NCBI RefSeq assembly: GCF_030812335.1 | Contig: NZ_JAUSSN010000002.1 | Location: 310,001 to 374,000 of the forward strand | Origin: Pseudarthrobacter oxydans | Lineage (GTDB): Bacteria > Actinomycetota > Actinomycetes > Actinomycetales > Micrococcaceae | DNA length: 64,000 nucleotides | Reading direction: 5' to 3' | In this document: one piece after another, positions 35,397 through 44,517 of the stretch | Layout of the letters: every line of letters begins with the position of its first letter | Numbering within the stretch: position 1 is the first letter of the stretch | Program-made: the position numbers and the translations under genes | Notes under the pieces: generated by a model | The model's database searches: none | What the model was told of the DNA's origin: nothing | What the model saw: the letters and a program-made list of their open reading frames with translations, nothing else

Positions 35397-37999
35397 CACT
35401 GGCACCGCAGCGAAGCGCCGGCACACACGCCGGACGGTCCGGCGCTGCCGGGGATTCCGGCCCGGGCCCCCGCGGTCCGGAATCCCCGGGGACGCCGAAG
35501 GCCCGGACAAAGACCGGCGCACAGCCGTGGCTGATGGCCCTCGCGGTGGCAGTCGCCGTCGCCGGTGCGGCCCTGAGCCTCAACGGCGTGCTGCGGGGAT
35601 GGGCGTGGTACTCCCCCGTCCTCTCGACGGTCCTCACCGTGGCCTTCACCATGGCAGGACTTCGCGCGCTCCGGTGGCACAGCATCTTCGTCACGGCCGG
35701 TGCGCTGGCAGCACTCGCGCTGATCCTGACGTTCACTTTTTTCCGCCCGAACAGCATCCTGGGCTTCATTCCCTCCGGCGCCACCATGACGCAGTTGGGC
35801 CGTTACCTGCGCCGGGCCAGTGAGACGGTCCTCGCGGAAAGCGCCCCGGTGGCCCCCAACGCCGGCATCGTGCTGCTGGTCTGCGCCGCCCTGGGGCTGA
35901 TGGTGATCCTGGTCGATGCCCTCGCCTATCCGCTGGCCCTGCCGGCGACGAGCGGGCTCGGGATCCTCGCCATCCTCATCGTCCCCGCCATGATCAAGCC
36001 GCAGAGCGTCGGCGTGCTGGGCTTCGCGGCGGCCACCGCGGGCTACCTCCTGATCCTCGGCTGCAGCCACTGGTTCGCGCCCGACCCGCGGACCGGGGCG
36101 GACACCGCACGCAATCCGGGCCAGTTCCGGCGCGGGGCCCTGACCGGGGCCGTGGCGCTGACCGTCACCCTGCTGCTCCAACTCGTGGTCCCGGGCTTCG
36201 AGCAGGGAACGTTCCCGCAGGGCTCGCGGCTGAATCCGTTCGGTCCGGCCTCGGGGCTCAACCCGATGATCAGCCTCGGCAACAGCCTGCGGAGCCCCAC
36301 CGGTGACGGCCGGATCACCTTTGCCACCAACGCGGCCAGCACCCCGTACCTGCGCTCCGTCACCGTGGACAGTTTCAACGGGGACAACTGGGCCCCGGAT
36401 GACCGCGACAGCACCCGCCGGCTGGGCACCGGGAGGATGGATTCGGGCTTCGAGTCCGCCGCCACCGAAGTCCGTGTGGTCACCGCAATCAACACCGGCC
36501 AGTTCACCAGCCCCTACCTGCCGGCACCCTACGCACCGGAGGCCGTCAACGGCCTCACCGGCCGCTGGAGCTGGGACCCTGCCACGCTGAGCATCAAGGG
36601 AGTCGACGCCAATTCCCGCAACCAGCAGTACGTGGTGCTCTCGGCCGCCCCCCAGCTCACCCCGGACCTGCTGGCCCAGGCCACGGGGCCGGTGCAGGAT
36701 GTCCCCGACCAGTTCATCCGGACACCGGACAACGTCCCGGAGATCGTGCGCAGCACCGCCCAGACCGTGACCGAAGGAAGCACCACCCCCTACGCACGGG
36801 CCATGGCCATCCAGGCGTACCTGCGCTCCGTCGACTTCACCTACTCACTGCAGTCCCCCGTGCAGGGAGGCTACGACGGCAACGGCCTGTCCGTCCTGGC
36901 CGACTTCCTGAACCAGAAGAGCGGCTACTGCATCCATTTCGCCTCGGCCATGGCAGTGATGGCGCGGCTGGAAGGAATCCCCAGCCGCATTGCCGTCGGC
37001 TACGCCCCGGGCCGGGCCACCGGCGCGACCGTCTCGATCGGGGGCCAGGGCGCCCTGCCGGAATTTGAGGTCGATGCCCGTGACGCCCACGCCTGGCCGG
37101 AACTGTATTTCCAGGGCCTGGGCTGGGTGCCCTTCGAGCCAACCCCCTCCCGCGGTGTAGTCCCCTCCTACGCCACCGAGGGCCAGGCTCCCAGCGGCGC
37201 CAGCACTAATGAAAACAACGACGGGCTCATTCCGAGCAACGCCGCCGTCCCCACGCCGACGCCCACTGTGGCGCCGCTGCCGCTCCCGGGCGCTGCCGCC
37301 GAGCCGGCTGGGGCCAGCGTGTTGCGGCCCGTGCTGTACGGTGCCGGCGCGGTGCTGATCCTCGGGCTGCTGCTGGCGTCACCGCACCTGGCCCGCGGTG
37401 CGCTGCGCCGCCGCCGGCTGAGCGGTTCCGGCGCCGGCAGCGCGGCAGCCCCGCAGGCCTGGGCGGAACTGCGCGACCTCGCCACGGATTACGGCGTCGC
37501 GCCGCGGACCAGTGAGACACCGCGCCACTTCTCCGAACGGCTGCGCCAGGCGGGCGCCCTCGGGGAGCCGCAGGGGCTCGACGCGGACGGCCACCGGGCC
37601 GTCAGGTCCCTGACCGCGGACTTCGAGCGCCGGCAGTACGGACGGCCTCCGTCCGTGCCCGGGGTCGACGGCGTCCCGTCCGGCGCCCGGCCCGGCTCCG
37701 GCACGTCCGCCGGGAGTGCCGGGAGTGCCGCGGGTGCCGGCAGCTCCGAAGCATCGGCCGGGCCCCTGATCGCGGCGGTCCGCAGTTCGCTGCGCGCCCA
37801 TGCCGGGCCGCTCGTGCGGTTCCGCGCGGAGTGGCTGCCGCCGTCGATCCTGGCTGTCTGGCGGCGGGCGGCCGCGGTGCCGTTCCGCGCCGCACGCCGC
37901 ACAGCACAGCGCACCCGGCGCGGCCTCGCCGGTGCCCGGTCAGAGGTCCGCGGGGCGTTGCGGCGGGTGCGCCGGGCGCGGCGGCTGCGCCGGAGCTGA
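35393..37999 (+). CDS. Transglutaminase-like (TgpA-type) membrane protein
   Basis: An 868-residue protein. The N-terminal part has about six transmembrane helices (45-260). An extracellular transglutaminase core follows, with the catalytic Cys in SGYCIHFASAMAVMARL (near residue 512), His in DARDAHAWPELYF (near 566) and the following acidic residue in FEPTP. One more transmembrane helix lies near 645-665 (VLYGAGAVLILGLLLA). A DUF4129-like segment and a very basic tail (RRVRRARRLRR) end the protein. It forms the third member of the MoxR/DUF58/TgpA module, probably acting on cell-wall or surface proteins. It starts inside the DUF58 stop and converges on gabD. Confidence 0.92.
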   Translation: MTLAPQRSAGTHAGRSGAAGDSGPGPRGPESPGTPKARTKTGAQPWLMALAVAVAVAGAALSLNGVLRGWAWYSPVLSTVLTVAFTMAGLRALRWHSIFVTAGALAALALILTFTFFRPNSILGFIPSGATMTQLGRYLRRASETVLAESAPVAPNAGIVLLVCAALGLMVILVDALAYPLALPATSGLGILAILIVPAMIKPQSVGVLGFAAATAGYLLILGCSHWFAPDPRTGADTARNPGQFRRGALTGAVALTVTLLLQLVVPGFEQGTFPQGSRLNPFGPASGLNPMISLGNSLRSPTGDGRITFATNAASTPYLRSVTVDSFNGDNWAPDDRDSTRRLGTGRMDSGFESAATEVRVVTAINTGQFTSPYLPAPYAPEAVNGLTGRWSWDPATLSIKGVDANSRNQQYVVLSAAPQLTPDLLAQATGPVQDVPDQFIRTPDNVPEIVRSTAQTVTEGSTTPYARAMAIQAYLRSVDFTYSLQSPVQGGYDGNGLSVLADFLNQKSGYCIHFASAMAVMARLEGIPSRIAVGYAPGRATGATVSIGGQGALPEFEVDARDAHAWPELYFQGLGWVPFEPTPSRGVVPSYATEGQAPSGASTNENNDGLIPSNAAVPTPTPTVAPLPLPGAAAEPAGASVLRPVLYGAGAVLILGLLLASPHLARGALRRRRLSGSGAGSAAAPQAWAELRDLATDYGVAPRTSETPRHFSERLRQAGALGEPQGLDADGHRAVRSLTADFERRQYGRPPSVPGVDGVPSGARPGSGTSAGSAGSAAGAGSSEASAGPLIAAVRSSLRAHAGPLVRFRAEWLPPSILAVWRRAAAVPFRAARRTAQRTRRGLAGARSEVRGALRRVRRARRLRRS

Positions 38000-38028
38000 G
38001 TCGGCTCCGGCGCGGCCTGGGGGTGGTC

Positions 38029-39528
38029 CTAGCCGGCGTACGGGTCGGCGATGCCGATGTACTGGGTGTAGAGGTATTCCTCGATGCCTTCGAGGCCGCC
38101 TTCACGGCCCAGGCCGGACTGCTTGACCCCACCGAAGGGGGCCGCGGCGTTGGAGACCACGCCGGCGTTCAGGCCCAGCATGCCGGTCTCCAGGCGTTCG
38201 CCCATCCGGATGCCACGGTTCAGGTCCCGGGTGAAGACATAGGCGACCAGCCCGTACTCGGTGTTGTTCGCCAGCCGGATGGCCTCGTCCTCGGTGTCGA
38301 AGGTGATGATCGGCGCGACGGGCCCGAAGATTTCCTCGGACAGGATCCGGGTGCCCTCGGTGACGCCCTTGAGGATGGTGGGCTGGTAGAAGTAGCCCGG
38401 GCCCTCGACGGCGGAACCGCCGATCACCGCGACCGCACCGGCGGACACGGCATCGGAGACCAGCTCATGGACCTTGTCCCGGCTCTTCGCATCGATCAGC
38501 GGCCCGACCTTGGACTCCGCCTCGGTGCCGCGGGCCGTGGTCATGTCCTTCATCTTCGCGGCGAACTTCTCCGCGAACTCGTCCGCGACGGACTCGTGCA
38601 CGATGAACCGGTTCGCCGCCGTGCAGGCCTCGCCCATGTTCCGCAGCTTCGCCAGCATCGCCCCGGCGACGGCGGCGTCCACGTCGGCGTCCTCAAAGAC
38701 CACAAACGGGGCGTTCCCGCCGAGCTCCATCGAGGTCCGCAGCACGTTCTCGGACGCGTCCGAGAGCAGCCGGCGGCCGACCTCGGTAGACCCGGTGAAG
38801 GAAAGCTTGCGCAGCCTCGAGTCCTTGATCAGCGGCCCCGTCGTGGCACCGGCGGTGGAGGTCGGGATGACGTTCAGCACCCCGGCCGGCAGCCCGGCCT
38901 CCATCATCACGGCGGCGAACAGCTGGGAGGTCAGCGGCGTCAGGTTCGCGGACTTCAGCACCATGGTGCAGCCCGCGGCGACGGCGGGGGCGACCTTGCG
39001 GGTCGCCATGGCCAGCGGGAAGTTCCACGGCGTGATCAGCAGGCACGGGCCCACCGGCTTCTTCGTCACCAGCAGCCGGGACTTCCCGTCCGGGGAGACC
39101 GAGTAGCGCCCGAAGGCCCGCACGGCCTCCTCGGAGAACCAGCGCAGGAACTCCGCACCGTAGGTGACCTCACCGCGGGCCTCGGCCAGCGGCTTGCCCA
39201 TCTCCAGGGTCATCAGCAGCGCGAAGTCCTCCGCGCGGGCCGTGACCAGCTCGAAGGCCCGGCGCAGGACCTCCCCGCGCTCACGGGCCGGGACCTTCGC
39301 CCAGGACTCCTGCGCGGCAGCCGCCGCGTCCAGCGCGGCCGCCCCGTCCTCGGGCCCGGCGTCGGCGATACTCAGCAGGACCTTGCCGGTCGAGGGGTCC
39401 TCCACGTCAAAGGTCTTCCCGGACGCGGCCGGGCGCCACTGCCCACCGATCAGCAGACCGGTGGGTACAGAGGCCAGCAGGGCGCTCTCGCGCTCCGCGG
39501 TAACAATGGGCTGGGCAGTTACAGTCAC
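38029..39528 (-). CDS. gabD: NAD(P)-dependent succinate-semialdehyde dehydrogenase
   Basis: A 499-residue aldehyde dehydrogenase. The catalytic Cys lies in NMGEACTAANRF (near 301) and the general base Glu in MELGGNAPF (near 267). FTGSTEVGRRLL and the PWNFPLAMATRK region form the cofactor site; KSANLTP stands where many relatives have KPxExTP, so cofactor preference is uncertain. The C-terminal IEEYLYTQYIGI is typical of GabD, which oxidises succinate semialdehyde in 4-aminobutyrate breakdown. The GTG at 39528 has GAGGGAG 7 nt upstream. An inverted repeat lies 150 bp upstream. No gabT is nearby. Confidence 0.92.
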   Translation of the reverse strand: MTVTAQPIVTAERESALLASVPTGLLIGGQWRPAASGKTFDVEDPSTGKVLLSIADAGPEDGAAALDAAAAAQESWAKVPARERGEVLRRAFELVTARAEDFALLMTLEMGKPLAEARGEVTYGAEFLRWFSEEAVRAFGRYSVSPDGKSRLLVTKKPVGPCLLITPWNFPLAMATRKVAPAVAAGCTMVLKSANLTPLTSQLFAAVMMEAGLPAGVLNVIPTSTAGATTGPLIKDSRLRKLSFTGSTEVGRRLLSDASENVLRTSMELGGNAPFVVFEDADVDAAVAGAMLAKLRNMGEACTAANRFIVHESVADEFAEKFAAKMKDMTTARGTEAESKVGPLIDAKSRDKVHELVSDAVSAGAVAVIGGSAVEGPGYFYQPTILKGVTEGTRILSEEIFGPVAPIITFDTEDEAIRLANNTEYGLVAYVFTRDLNRGIRMGERLETGMLGLNAGVVSNAAAPFGGVKQSGLGREGGLEGIEEYLYTQYIGIADPYAG

Positions 39529-39676
39529 GGTTGACTCCCTCGTCAGCGATTCGGGGTGGATTGGATCGGGTTCAGCGCGGTTCCACAGACATTGGGCCCG
39601 CGCTGGATTTACTGCCACGGTACTGCCGCGCTCTCCGCACTGTCTACGCATGTCCGCACTACGTCAAGCGGGGTTC

Positions 39677-39694
39677 GCTGTGCACCTGCACAGC
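39677..39694. promoter_or_regulatory. Inverted repeat upstream of gabD
   Basis: GCTGTGCACCTGCACAGC has perfect 8-bp arms around a CC centre, 149 bp upstream of the gabD start and 28 bp after the rsmI stop. It may be an operator for gabD or a hairpin in the rsmI tail. Confidence 0.4.
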
Positions 39695-39698
39695 GACA

Positions 39699-39722
39699 GG
39701 CCGGCCCGGGGACCGCCCGGCC
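39699..39722 (-). terminator. Hairpin at the end of rsmI
   Basis: GGCCGG and CCGGCC enclose a 12-nt partly self-complementary CCCGGGGACCGC, directly at the rsmI stop codon. A GC-rich stem without U-tract, so only a weak terminator call. Confidence 0.4.
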
Positions 39723-40696
39723 TAACGGGCCGCGAGCACCGCGGAATACAGTTCCCGCTTGCTGACCCTGGCATCCTCCGCCACGGCCGCGACGGCCTCC
39801 TTGAGCCGGATTCCCTGCGCAATGAGCGCGTTGACGGCGGCCACGTGGTCCTCCGGTGTCCCGGGCGCCCGCTCCGGGGCGCCGCCCACGACGACGGCGA
39901 TCTCGCCGCGCACCTCGTTGGTCTCGGCCCACTCCAGCAGTTCGCGCAGGGTGCCCCGGATGACTTCCTCATACGTCTTCGTCAATTCCCGGCAGACGGC
40001 GGCGCTGCGGTCCGCGCCGAACCGCTCACGCAGCGCGCGGAGCATCGGTTCCAGCCGGTGGGGGGCCTCGAAGAAGATCATGGTGCGCCGCTCGGCGTCG
40101 AGGTCCGCGAGGCGGGAGGCGCGTTCCCCGGCCTTGCGGGGCAGGAACCCCTCGAAGCAGAAACGGTCGGTGGGCAGGCCGGAGAGCGCGAGTGCGGTCA
40201 GCACCGCGGACGGTCCGGGGGCGGCGGTGACGGTCAGTCCGGCGGCGACGGCCCCTTCGACCAGGCGGAAGCCGGGGTCCGAGACGGACGGCATGCCAGC
40301 GTCGGTCACCATCACGAGGGTCTTCCCGGACCGGACCTGGTCCAGGAGTTCGCCGGTCTTGGCGGCCTCATTGTGCTCGTGGTAGCTGATGATCCGGCCG
40401 GCGACCGTGATGCCCAGGTTCTGGACCAGCCGGTGCAGCCGCCGGGTGTCCTCGGCGGCGACGATGTCCGCCGTCGTCAGCAGTTCGACGAGCCGGTAGG
40501 TGGCGTCTCCGGCGTTGCCGATCGGGGTTGCCGCCAGCACGATCCGGCCGGGACCGCCGCTTTGGGGCACCGGTTCCGTCTCCGGCTGCGTGCCGGGGGA
40601 AGCGCCGGGTCCGGGACGGGCGTCATCCTCGGGGCCGTCCCCCAGGCCCGTCTCGTCGCCGGGAAGATTCGGGGAGGTACTGAGTTTAGGGTCCAC
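39722..40696 (-). CDS. rsmI: 16S rRNA (cytidine-1402 2'-O)-methyltransferase
   Basis: A 324-residue tetrapyrrole-methylase-fold enzyme modifying C1402 in the ribosomal P-site. Motifs LAATPIGNAGDATYR (about 54-68), AAEDTRRLHRLV, VMVTDAGMPSVSDPGFRLV, AAPGPSAVLTALALSGLP and FFEAPHRL match the family. About 50 N-terminal residues form a Pro/Gly-rich extension; a later start inside it cannot be excluded. The GTG at 40696 follows a TAGGCT box by 6 nt, suggesting a leaderless transcript. Divergent from pmt, an arrangement also known in M. tuberculosis (Rv1002c/Rv1003 region). Confidence 0.94.
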   Translation of the reverse strand: MDPKLSTSPNLPGDETGLGDGPEDDARPGPGASPGTQPETEPVPQSGGPGRIVLAATPIGNAGDATYRLVELLTTADIVAAEDTRRLHRLVQNLGITVAGRIISYHEHNEAAKTGELLDQVRSGKTLVMVTDAGMPSVSDPGFRLVEGAVAAGLTVTAAPGPSAVLTALALSGLPTDRFCFEGFLPRKAGERASRLADLDAERRTMIFFEAPHRLEPMLRALRERFGADRSAAVCRELTKTYEEVIRGTLRELLEWAETNEVRGEIAVVVGGAPERAPGTPEDHVAAVNALIAQGIRLKEAVAAVAEDARVSKRELYSAVLAAR

Positions 40697-40702
40697 ATGA
40701 CC

Positions 40703-40708
40703 AGCCTA
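40703..40708 (-). promoter_or_regulatory. Candidate -10 box for a leaderless rsmI mRNA
   Basis: TAGGCT on the minus strand, 6 nt before the rsmI GTG. Confidence 0.45.
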
Positions 40709-40826
40709 CTGCTGGGTGCGCGGACCGACGGACCGGGCCGGGCCCTGCCGGGACCTGGCCGGACCCTGGCCGGACCCTCCGGGGACGGGCCCGGCGTGCA
40801 AAGCCGGGGACCACAGCCGCAAAAGG

Positions 40827-40832
40827 TAGCAT
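40827..40832 (+). promoter_or_regulatory. Candidate -10 box for a leaderless pmt mRNA
   Basis: TAGCAT lies 7 nt before the GTG at 40840 and overlaps the ATG at 40831. If it is the -10 box, translation must begin at the GTG. Confidence 0.4.
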
Positions 40833-42543
40833 GGGCATCGTGACGCAGACCCCCACGCGGCCCGCCGAAGCCGGTTCCACCGGATCGGCGCCCCCAGTCC
40901 CCCGCCGCGGACGCAACCTGGAGGGGCACCGGTGGGTCAGCCGCCCGGCGGAGGCGTTCACCCCTGACGCCCTCACGGACCGCCTCATCGGCAGCATCCG
41001 GAGCTGGCGGGACTACCCGCCCTCGCTCCGGCTGTGGTTCTGGCTTATTCCGACCATCACCGCGGCCCTGGGCGGCGTCCTGCGCTTCGTCCGGCTGGAT
41101 ACGCCCCGGACCCTGGTCTTTGACGAGACCTACTACGTCAAGGACGGCTATTCCTTCCTGGTCAGCGGCTACGAACGGGCGTGGCCGGACAAAGCCAATG
41201 ACGCGTTCATCGCGGGCAACCCCGGGGTGCTGCTGGACAGCCCCGAGTACGTCGTCCACCCGCCGGTCGGGAAGTGGATGATTGCCGGCGGGATGTGGCT
41301 CTTCGGCCCGGACAATGCCTTCGGCTGGCGGTTCGGGGCGGCCCTGACCGGCACGCTGTCCATTTTCCTGCTGGCCCTCATAGCCCAGAAACTCTTCCGT
41401 TCACTGACCCTCGGGGCCGTGGCCGGTGTGCTCCTGGCGGTGGACGGACACCATCTGGTGATGTCCCGGACCTCCCTGCTGGATATCTTCCTGATGTTCT
41501 GGATCCTCGCCGCATTCGGGGCGCTGCTGATGGACCGCGACGACGGCCGCCGCCGGCTCGCCCGGCGGCTCGGCCGGCAGGCCGCCGCCTCCCCGGACGG
41601 GCGTCCCAGCCTGCTCCAGCTGGCGTCCGGGCCCTGGCTGGGAATCCGCTGGTGGCGTCTCGCGGCCGGGGTGTGCCTGGGACTGGCGGTCGGCACAAAG
41701 TGGTCCGCCCTGTTCTTCCTGGCCTGCTTCGGGCTGCTGACGGTCTTCTGGGACCTGAGCGCGCGCCGGATCGCCGGAATCCACGGCTGGATCAGCGGCG
41801 GGATCCTCAAGGACGGGATTCCCGCGTTCCTCAGCATCGTCCCGGTGGCCGCCCTCGTCTACGCCGCCTCCTGGACCGGCTGGTTCCGGTCCACGGACGC
41901 GTACTTCCGGAACTGGGCAGGGACGGTCCCCTCGGCGGAGTGGGGCTGGCTGCCGGACGCCGTCCGGTCCCTGGCGCACTACCATCTGGAGGCCTACAAG
42001 TTCCACCAGGGGCTGAGCGCGGAGCACCCGTACGAGGCCAGCGCCTGGAGCTGGCTGGTGCTCGGCCGGCCCACGTCCTTCTTCTACGAGTCCCCCAAGC
42101 AGGGCAGCCCGGGGTGCGACACCGCCGGCTGCACCACGGCGATCCTCTCCGTGGGCAATCCGCTGATCTGGTGGGGCGCCGCCGTGTGCCTGGGCGTGCT
42201 GCTTTTCTGGTGGGCCGGGCGGCGCGACTGGCGTGCCGGGGCCATCCTCGCAGCCGTGGCGGCCGGGTACCTCCCCTGGTTCCTGTACCCGGAACGCACC
42301 ATGTTCTTCTTCTACGCGGTCTCGTTCGAACCCTTCCTGGTGCTGGCCCTCGTGTACTGCCTGGGCCTCGTCCTCGGCCAGCGCACGGATCCGCCATGGC
42401 GGCGGCGCTCCGGGCTCTACCTCGTGACGCTCTTTGTGGTCACCGCCGTCGTCGTCTCGGCTTTCTTCTATCCGGTCTGGACCGCCGAGACCATCACCTA
42501 CCAGGATTGGCGGTTCCGGATGTGGATGCCGTCCTGGATCTAG
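40831..42543 (+). CDS. pmt: Protein O-mannosyltransferase (GT39)
   Basis: A 570-residue polytopic membrane enzyme that transfers mannose from polyprenyl-phosphomannose to secreted proteins. The first extracytoplasmic loop holds the catalytic DE pair in LVFDETYYVKDGYSF (near residues 94-96). About ten transmembrane helices follow, with the PPVGKWMIAGGMWLFG loop and the C-terminal W-rich YPVWTAETITYQDWRFRMWMP typical of actinobacterial Pmt. The ATG at 40831 has AAGG 4 nt upstream; the GTG at 40840 is an alternative that would be leaderless. The acyl-CoA ligase gene follows 58 bp later. Confidence 0.93.
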   Translation: MGIVTQTPTRPAEAGSTGSAPPVPRRGRNLEGHRWVSRPAEAFTPDALTDRLIGSIRSWRDYPPSLRLWFWLIPTITAALGGVLRFVRLDTPRTLVFDETYYVKDGYSFLVSGYERAWPDKANDAFIAGNPGVLLDSPEYVVHPPVGKWMIAGGMWLFGPDNAFGWRFGAALTGTLSIFLLALIAQKLFRSLTLGAVAGVLLAVDGHHLVMSRTSLLDIFLMFWILAAFGALLMDRDDGRRRLARRLGRQAAASPDGRPSLLQLASGPWLGIRWWRLAAGVCLGLAVGTKWSALFFLACFGLLTVFWDLSARRIAGIHGWISGGILKDGIPAFLSIVPVAALVYAASWTGWFRSTDAYFRNWAGTVPSAEWGWLPDAVRSLAHYHLEAYKFHQGLSAEHPYEASAWSWLVLGRPTSFFYESPKQGSPGCDTAGCTTAILSVGNPLIWWGAAVCLGVLLFWWAGRRDWRAGAILAAVAAGYLPWFLYPERTMFFFYAVSFEPFLVLALVYCLGLVLGQRTDPPWRRRSGLYLVTLFVVTAVVVSAFFYPVWTAETITYQDWRFRMWMPSWI

Positions 42544-42601
42544 GGCAGGATTGCAGGGGACGTCCACCGGCACCAGGCGGACCCGGAACGGAGAAACGGC
42601 T

Positions 42602-44431
42602 GTGAGAGAAGCAAGCACCGGACTGCTCGTCGAGCTCGATCCGGGCAGCAACGTGACGGACCTTCTGCTGGAGCAGCACGCCAAGGATCCCGTGCATGCG
42701 CTGTACTCCCGCAAAGGACCGGCCGGCTGGGCCGACGTCTCCGCCCAGCAGTTCCTGGACCAGGTCCGGGCGCTGGCCAAGGGCCTGATCGCCGGCGGCA
42801 TCACACCCGGGGAAACCGTCGCGGTTATGTCCGGCACCCGCTACGAGTGGACCGTCGTGGACTTTGCCATCTGGTTCGCCGGCGGCGTCCCCGTGCCCGT
42901 CTATGAGACGTCCTCCGCCAGCCAGATTGAATGGATCCTGCATGACTCCGGGGCCCGGCGCATCTTCGCGGAGGACGAGGCCAAGGCGGGGCTGGTCCGC
43001 CAGGTCCTGGACAGCTCCGGCCTGCTCGGCGGCACCGTGCTCCCGGTGGTGCGGATGGACTACGACGGCGCCGCCCCCAACCTCGCCAGCCTGGCCGCGG
43101 CGGGCACCGGGGTCGGCGACGCCGAACTGGAACGGCACCGGTCCACGGCCGGGCTCGCGGACGTTGCCTCCCTCGTCTACACCTCCGGCACCACCGGCCG
43201 GCCCAAGGGCTGCGAAATCACGCACGGGAACTTCGCCCTGGTCGCCCGGAACATCGTGCTGTTCCTGCCTGAGATCCTCCGGCAGCCCCGGACCCGGACG
43301 CTGATGTTCCTCCCGCTGGCCCACGTCCTCGCCCGTGCCGTCCAGGTGATCTGCCTCAGCGCCGGAACCACAGTGGGCCACACCGCCAGCGCCAAGGAGC
43401 TGCTGGAGGACCTGGCCAGCTTCAAACCCACCTTCCTGCTGGTGGTGCCCCGGATCTTCGAGAAGGTCTACGCCGGCGCCGCCCACAAGGCTGCCCTCGC
43501 CGGGAAAGAACGTCTGTTCGAGTCGGCCGCCACCGTCGCCATCGACTACTCCAGGGCCCTCGACGCAGCAGCCCGGGGCGCCGGTCCCGGCCCCGGATGG
43601 GTCACCCGCGCCAAGCACGCCCTTTTCGACCGGGTGCTGTACCCCAAACTGAGGCAGGCCTTCGGCGGCCAGCTGGGCTACACAGTCTCGGGGGCCAGCC
43701 CGCTGAGCTCCCACGATGCGCACTTTTTCCGCGGCGCGGGCATCCCCGTCCTCGAAGGCTACGGCCTCACCGAAACCACGGCCCCGTGCACGGCCAACAC
43801 TCCGACGCGGACCAGGGTGGGGACGGTCGGCATCCCGGTGCCCGGCACCACCATCCGCGTCGCCGAGGACGGCGAGGTCCTGGTCAAGGGCATTGGCGTC
43901 TTCAAGGGGTACCACAACAACGCGGCGGCCAACGCGGAGGCGTTCGTGGACGGGTTCTTCCGCACCGGCGACCTCGGGTCCCTCGACGCGGAGGGCTTCC
44001 TGACGATCACCGGCCGGAAGAAGGACCTGCTGGTGACCGCCGGCGGGAAGAACGTCGCCCCCGGACCGCTGGAGGAGAAGATCCGCGAACACGAACTGGT
44101 CCTGCAGGCCGTGGTGGTCGGGGACGGCAAGCCGTTCGTGTCAGCCCTGATCAGCCTGGACCCGGAGGGCCTGGAAAACTGGTGCGCCGTCCACAAGGTT
44201 CCCGCCATGAGCCCGGCCGAGGCCCGCGGTAACGACCAGGTCCGCATAGCCCTGCAGCGCGCGGTGGACGAAGCAAACGCCCTCGTGTCCAAGGCCGAGT
44301 CCATCCGCAGCTTCGTGGTGCTGGACGCCGACTTCACGGTGGAATCCGGGCACCTGACGCCGTCGCTCAAGCTCAAGCGTGCCGCCGTCGTGCGTGACTT
44401 CGAGGCGCAGATCAACCGGATCTACGGCTGA
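42602..44431 (+). CDS. AMP-dependent long-chain acyl-CoA synthetase
   Basis: A 609-residue adenylate-forming ligase. The ATP loop YTSGTTGRPKGCEITHGN, motif GYGLTETTAP, hinge/adenylate motif FRTGDLGSLDAEGFLTITGRKKDLLVTAGGKNVAP and the C-terminal Lys region (GHLTPSLKLKRAAV) are all present. It fits the FadD15-like long-chain group, activating fatty acids to acyl-CoA. The GTG at 42602 has GGAG 9 nt upstream. It follows pmt on the same strand and ends at a strong bidirectional hairpin before the convergent TIGR01906 gene. Confidence 0.93.
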   Translation: MREASTGLLVELDPGSNVTDLLLEQHAKDPVHALYSRKGPAGWADVSAQQFLDQVRALAKGLIAGGITPGETVAVMSGTRYEWTVVDFAIWFAGGVPVPVYETSSASQIEWILHDSGARRIFAEDEAKAGLVRQVLDSSGLLGGTVLPVVRMDYDGAAPNLASLAAAGTGVGDAELERHRSTAGLADVASLVYTSGTTGRPKGCEITHGNFALVARNIVLFLPEILRQPRTRTLMFLPLAHVLARAVQVICLSAGTTVGHTASAKELLEDLASFKPTFLLVVPRIFEKVYAGAAHKAALAGKERLFESAATVAIDYSRALDAAARGAGPGPGWVTRAKHALFDRVLYPKLRQAFGGQLGYTVSGASPLSSHDAHFFRGAGIPVLEGYGLTETTAPCTANTPTRTRVGTVGIPVPGTTIRVAEDGEVLVKGIGVFKGYHNNAAANAEAFVDGFFRTGDLGSLDAEGFLTITGRKKDLLVTAGGKNVAPGPLEEKIREHELVLQAVVVGDGKPFVSALISLDPEGLENWCAVHKVPAMSPAEARGNDQVRIALQRAVDEANALVSKAESIRSFVVLDADFTVESGHLTPSLKLKRAAVVRDFEAQINRIYG

Positions 44432-44450
44432 CGCCGCCACTTCAAAGAAG

Positions 44451-44496
44451 ACACGCAGAAGCGGCCGGCACCGTGGTGCCGGCCGCTTCTGCGTGT
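44451..44496. terminator. Bidirectional terminator, 22-bp perfect stem
   Basis: Arms 44451-44472 and 44475-44496 (beginning ACACGCAGAAGCGG) are perfectly complementary over 22 bp around a GT centre. The element lies between two convergent genes, 20 bp behind each stop. It is unusually long for an intrinsic terminator, and T-tracts are absent. Confidence 0.85.
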
Positions 44497-44517
44497 CTGT
44501 CGTAGGGTTCAGCGACC

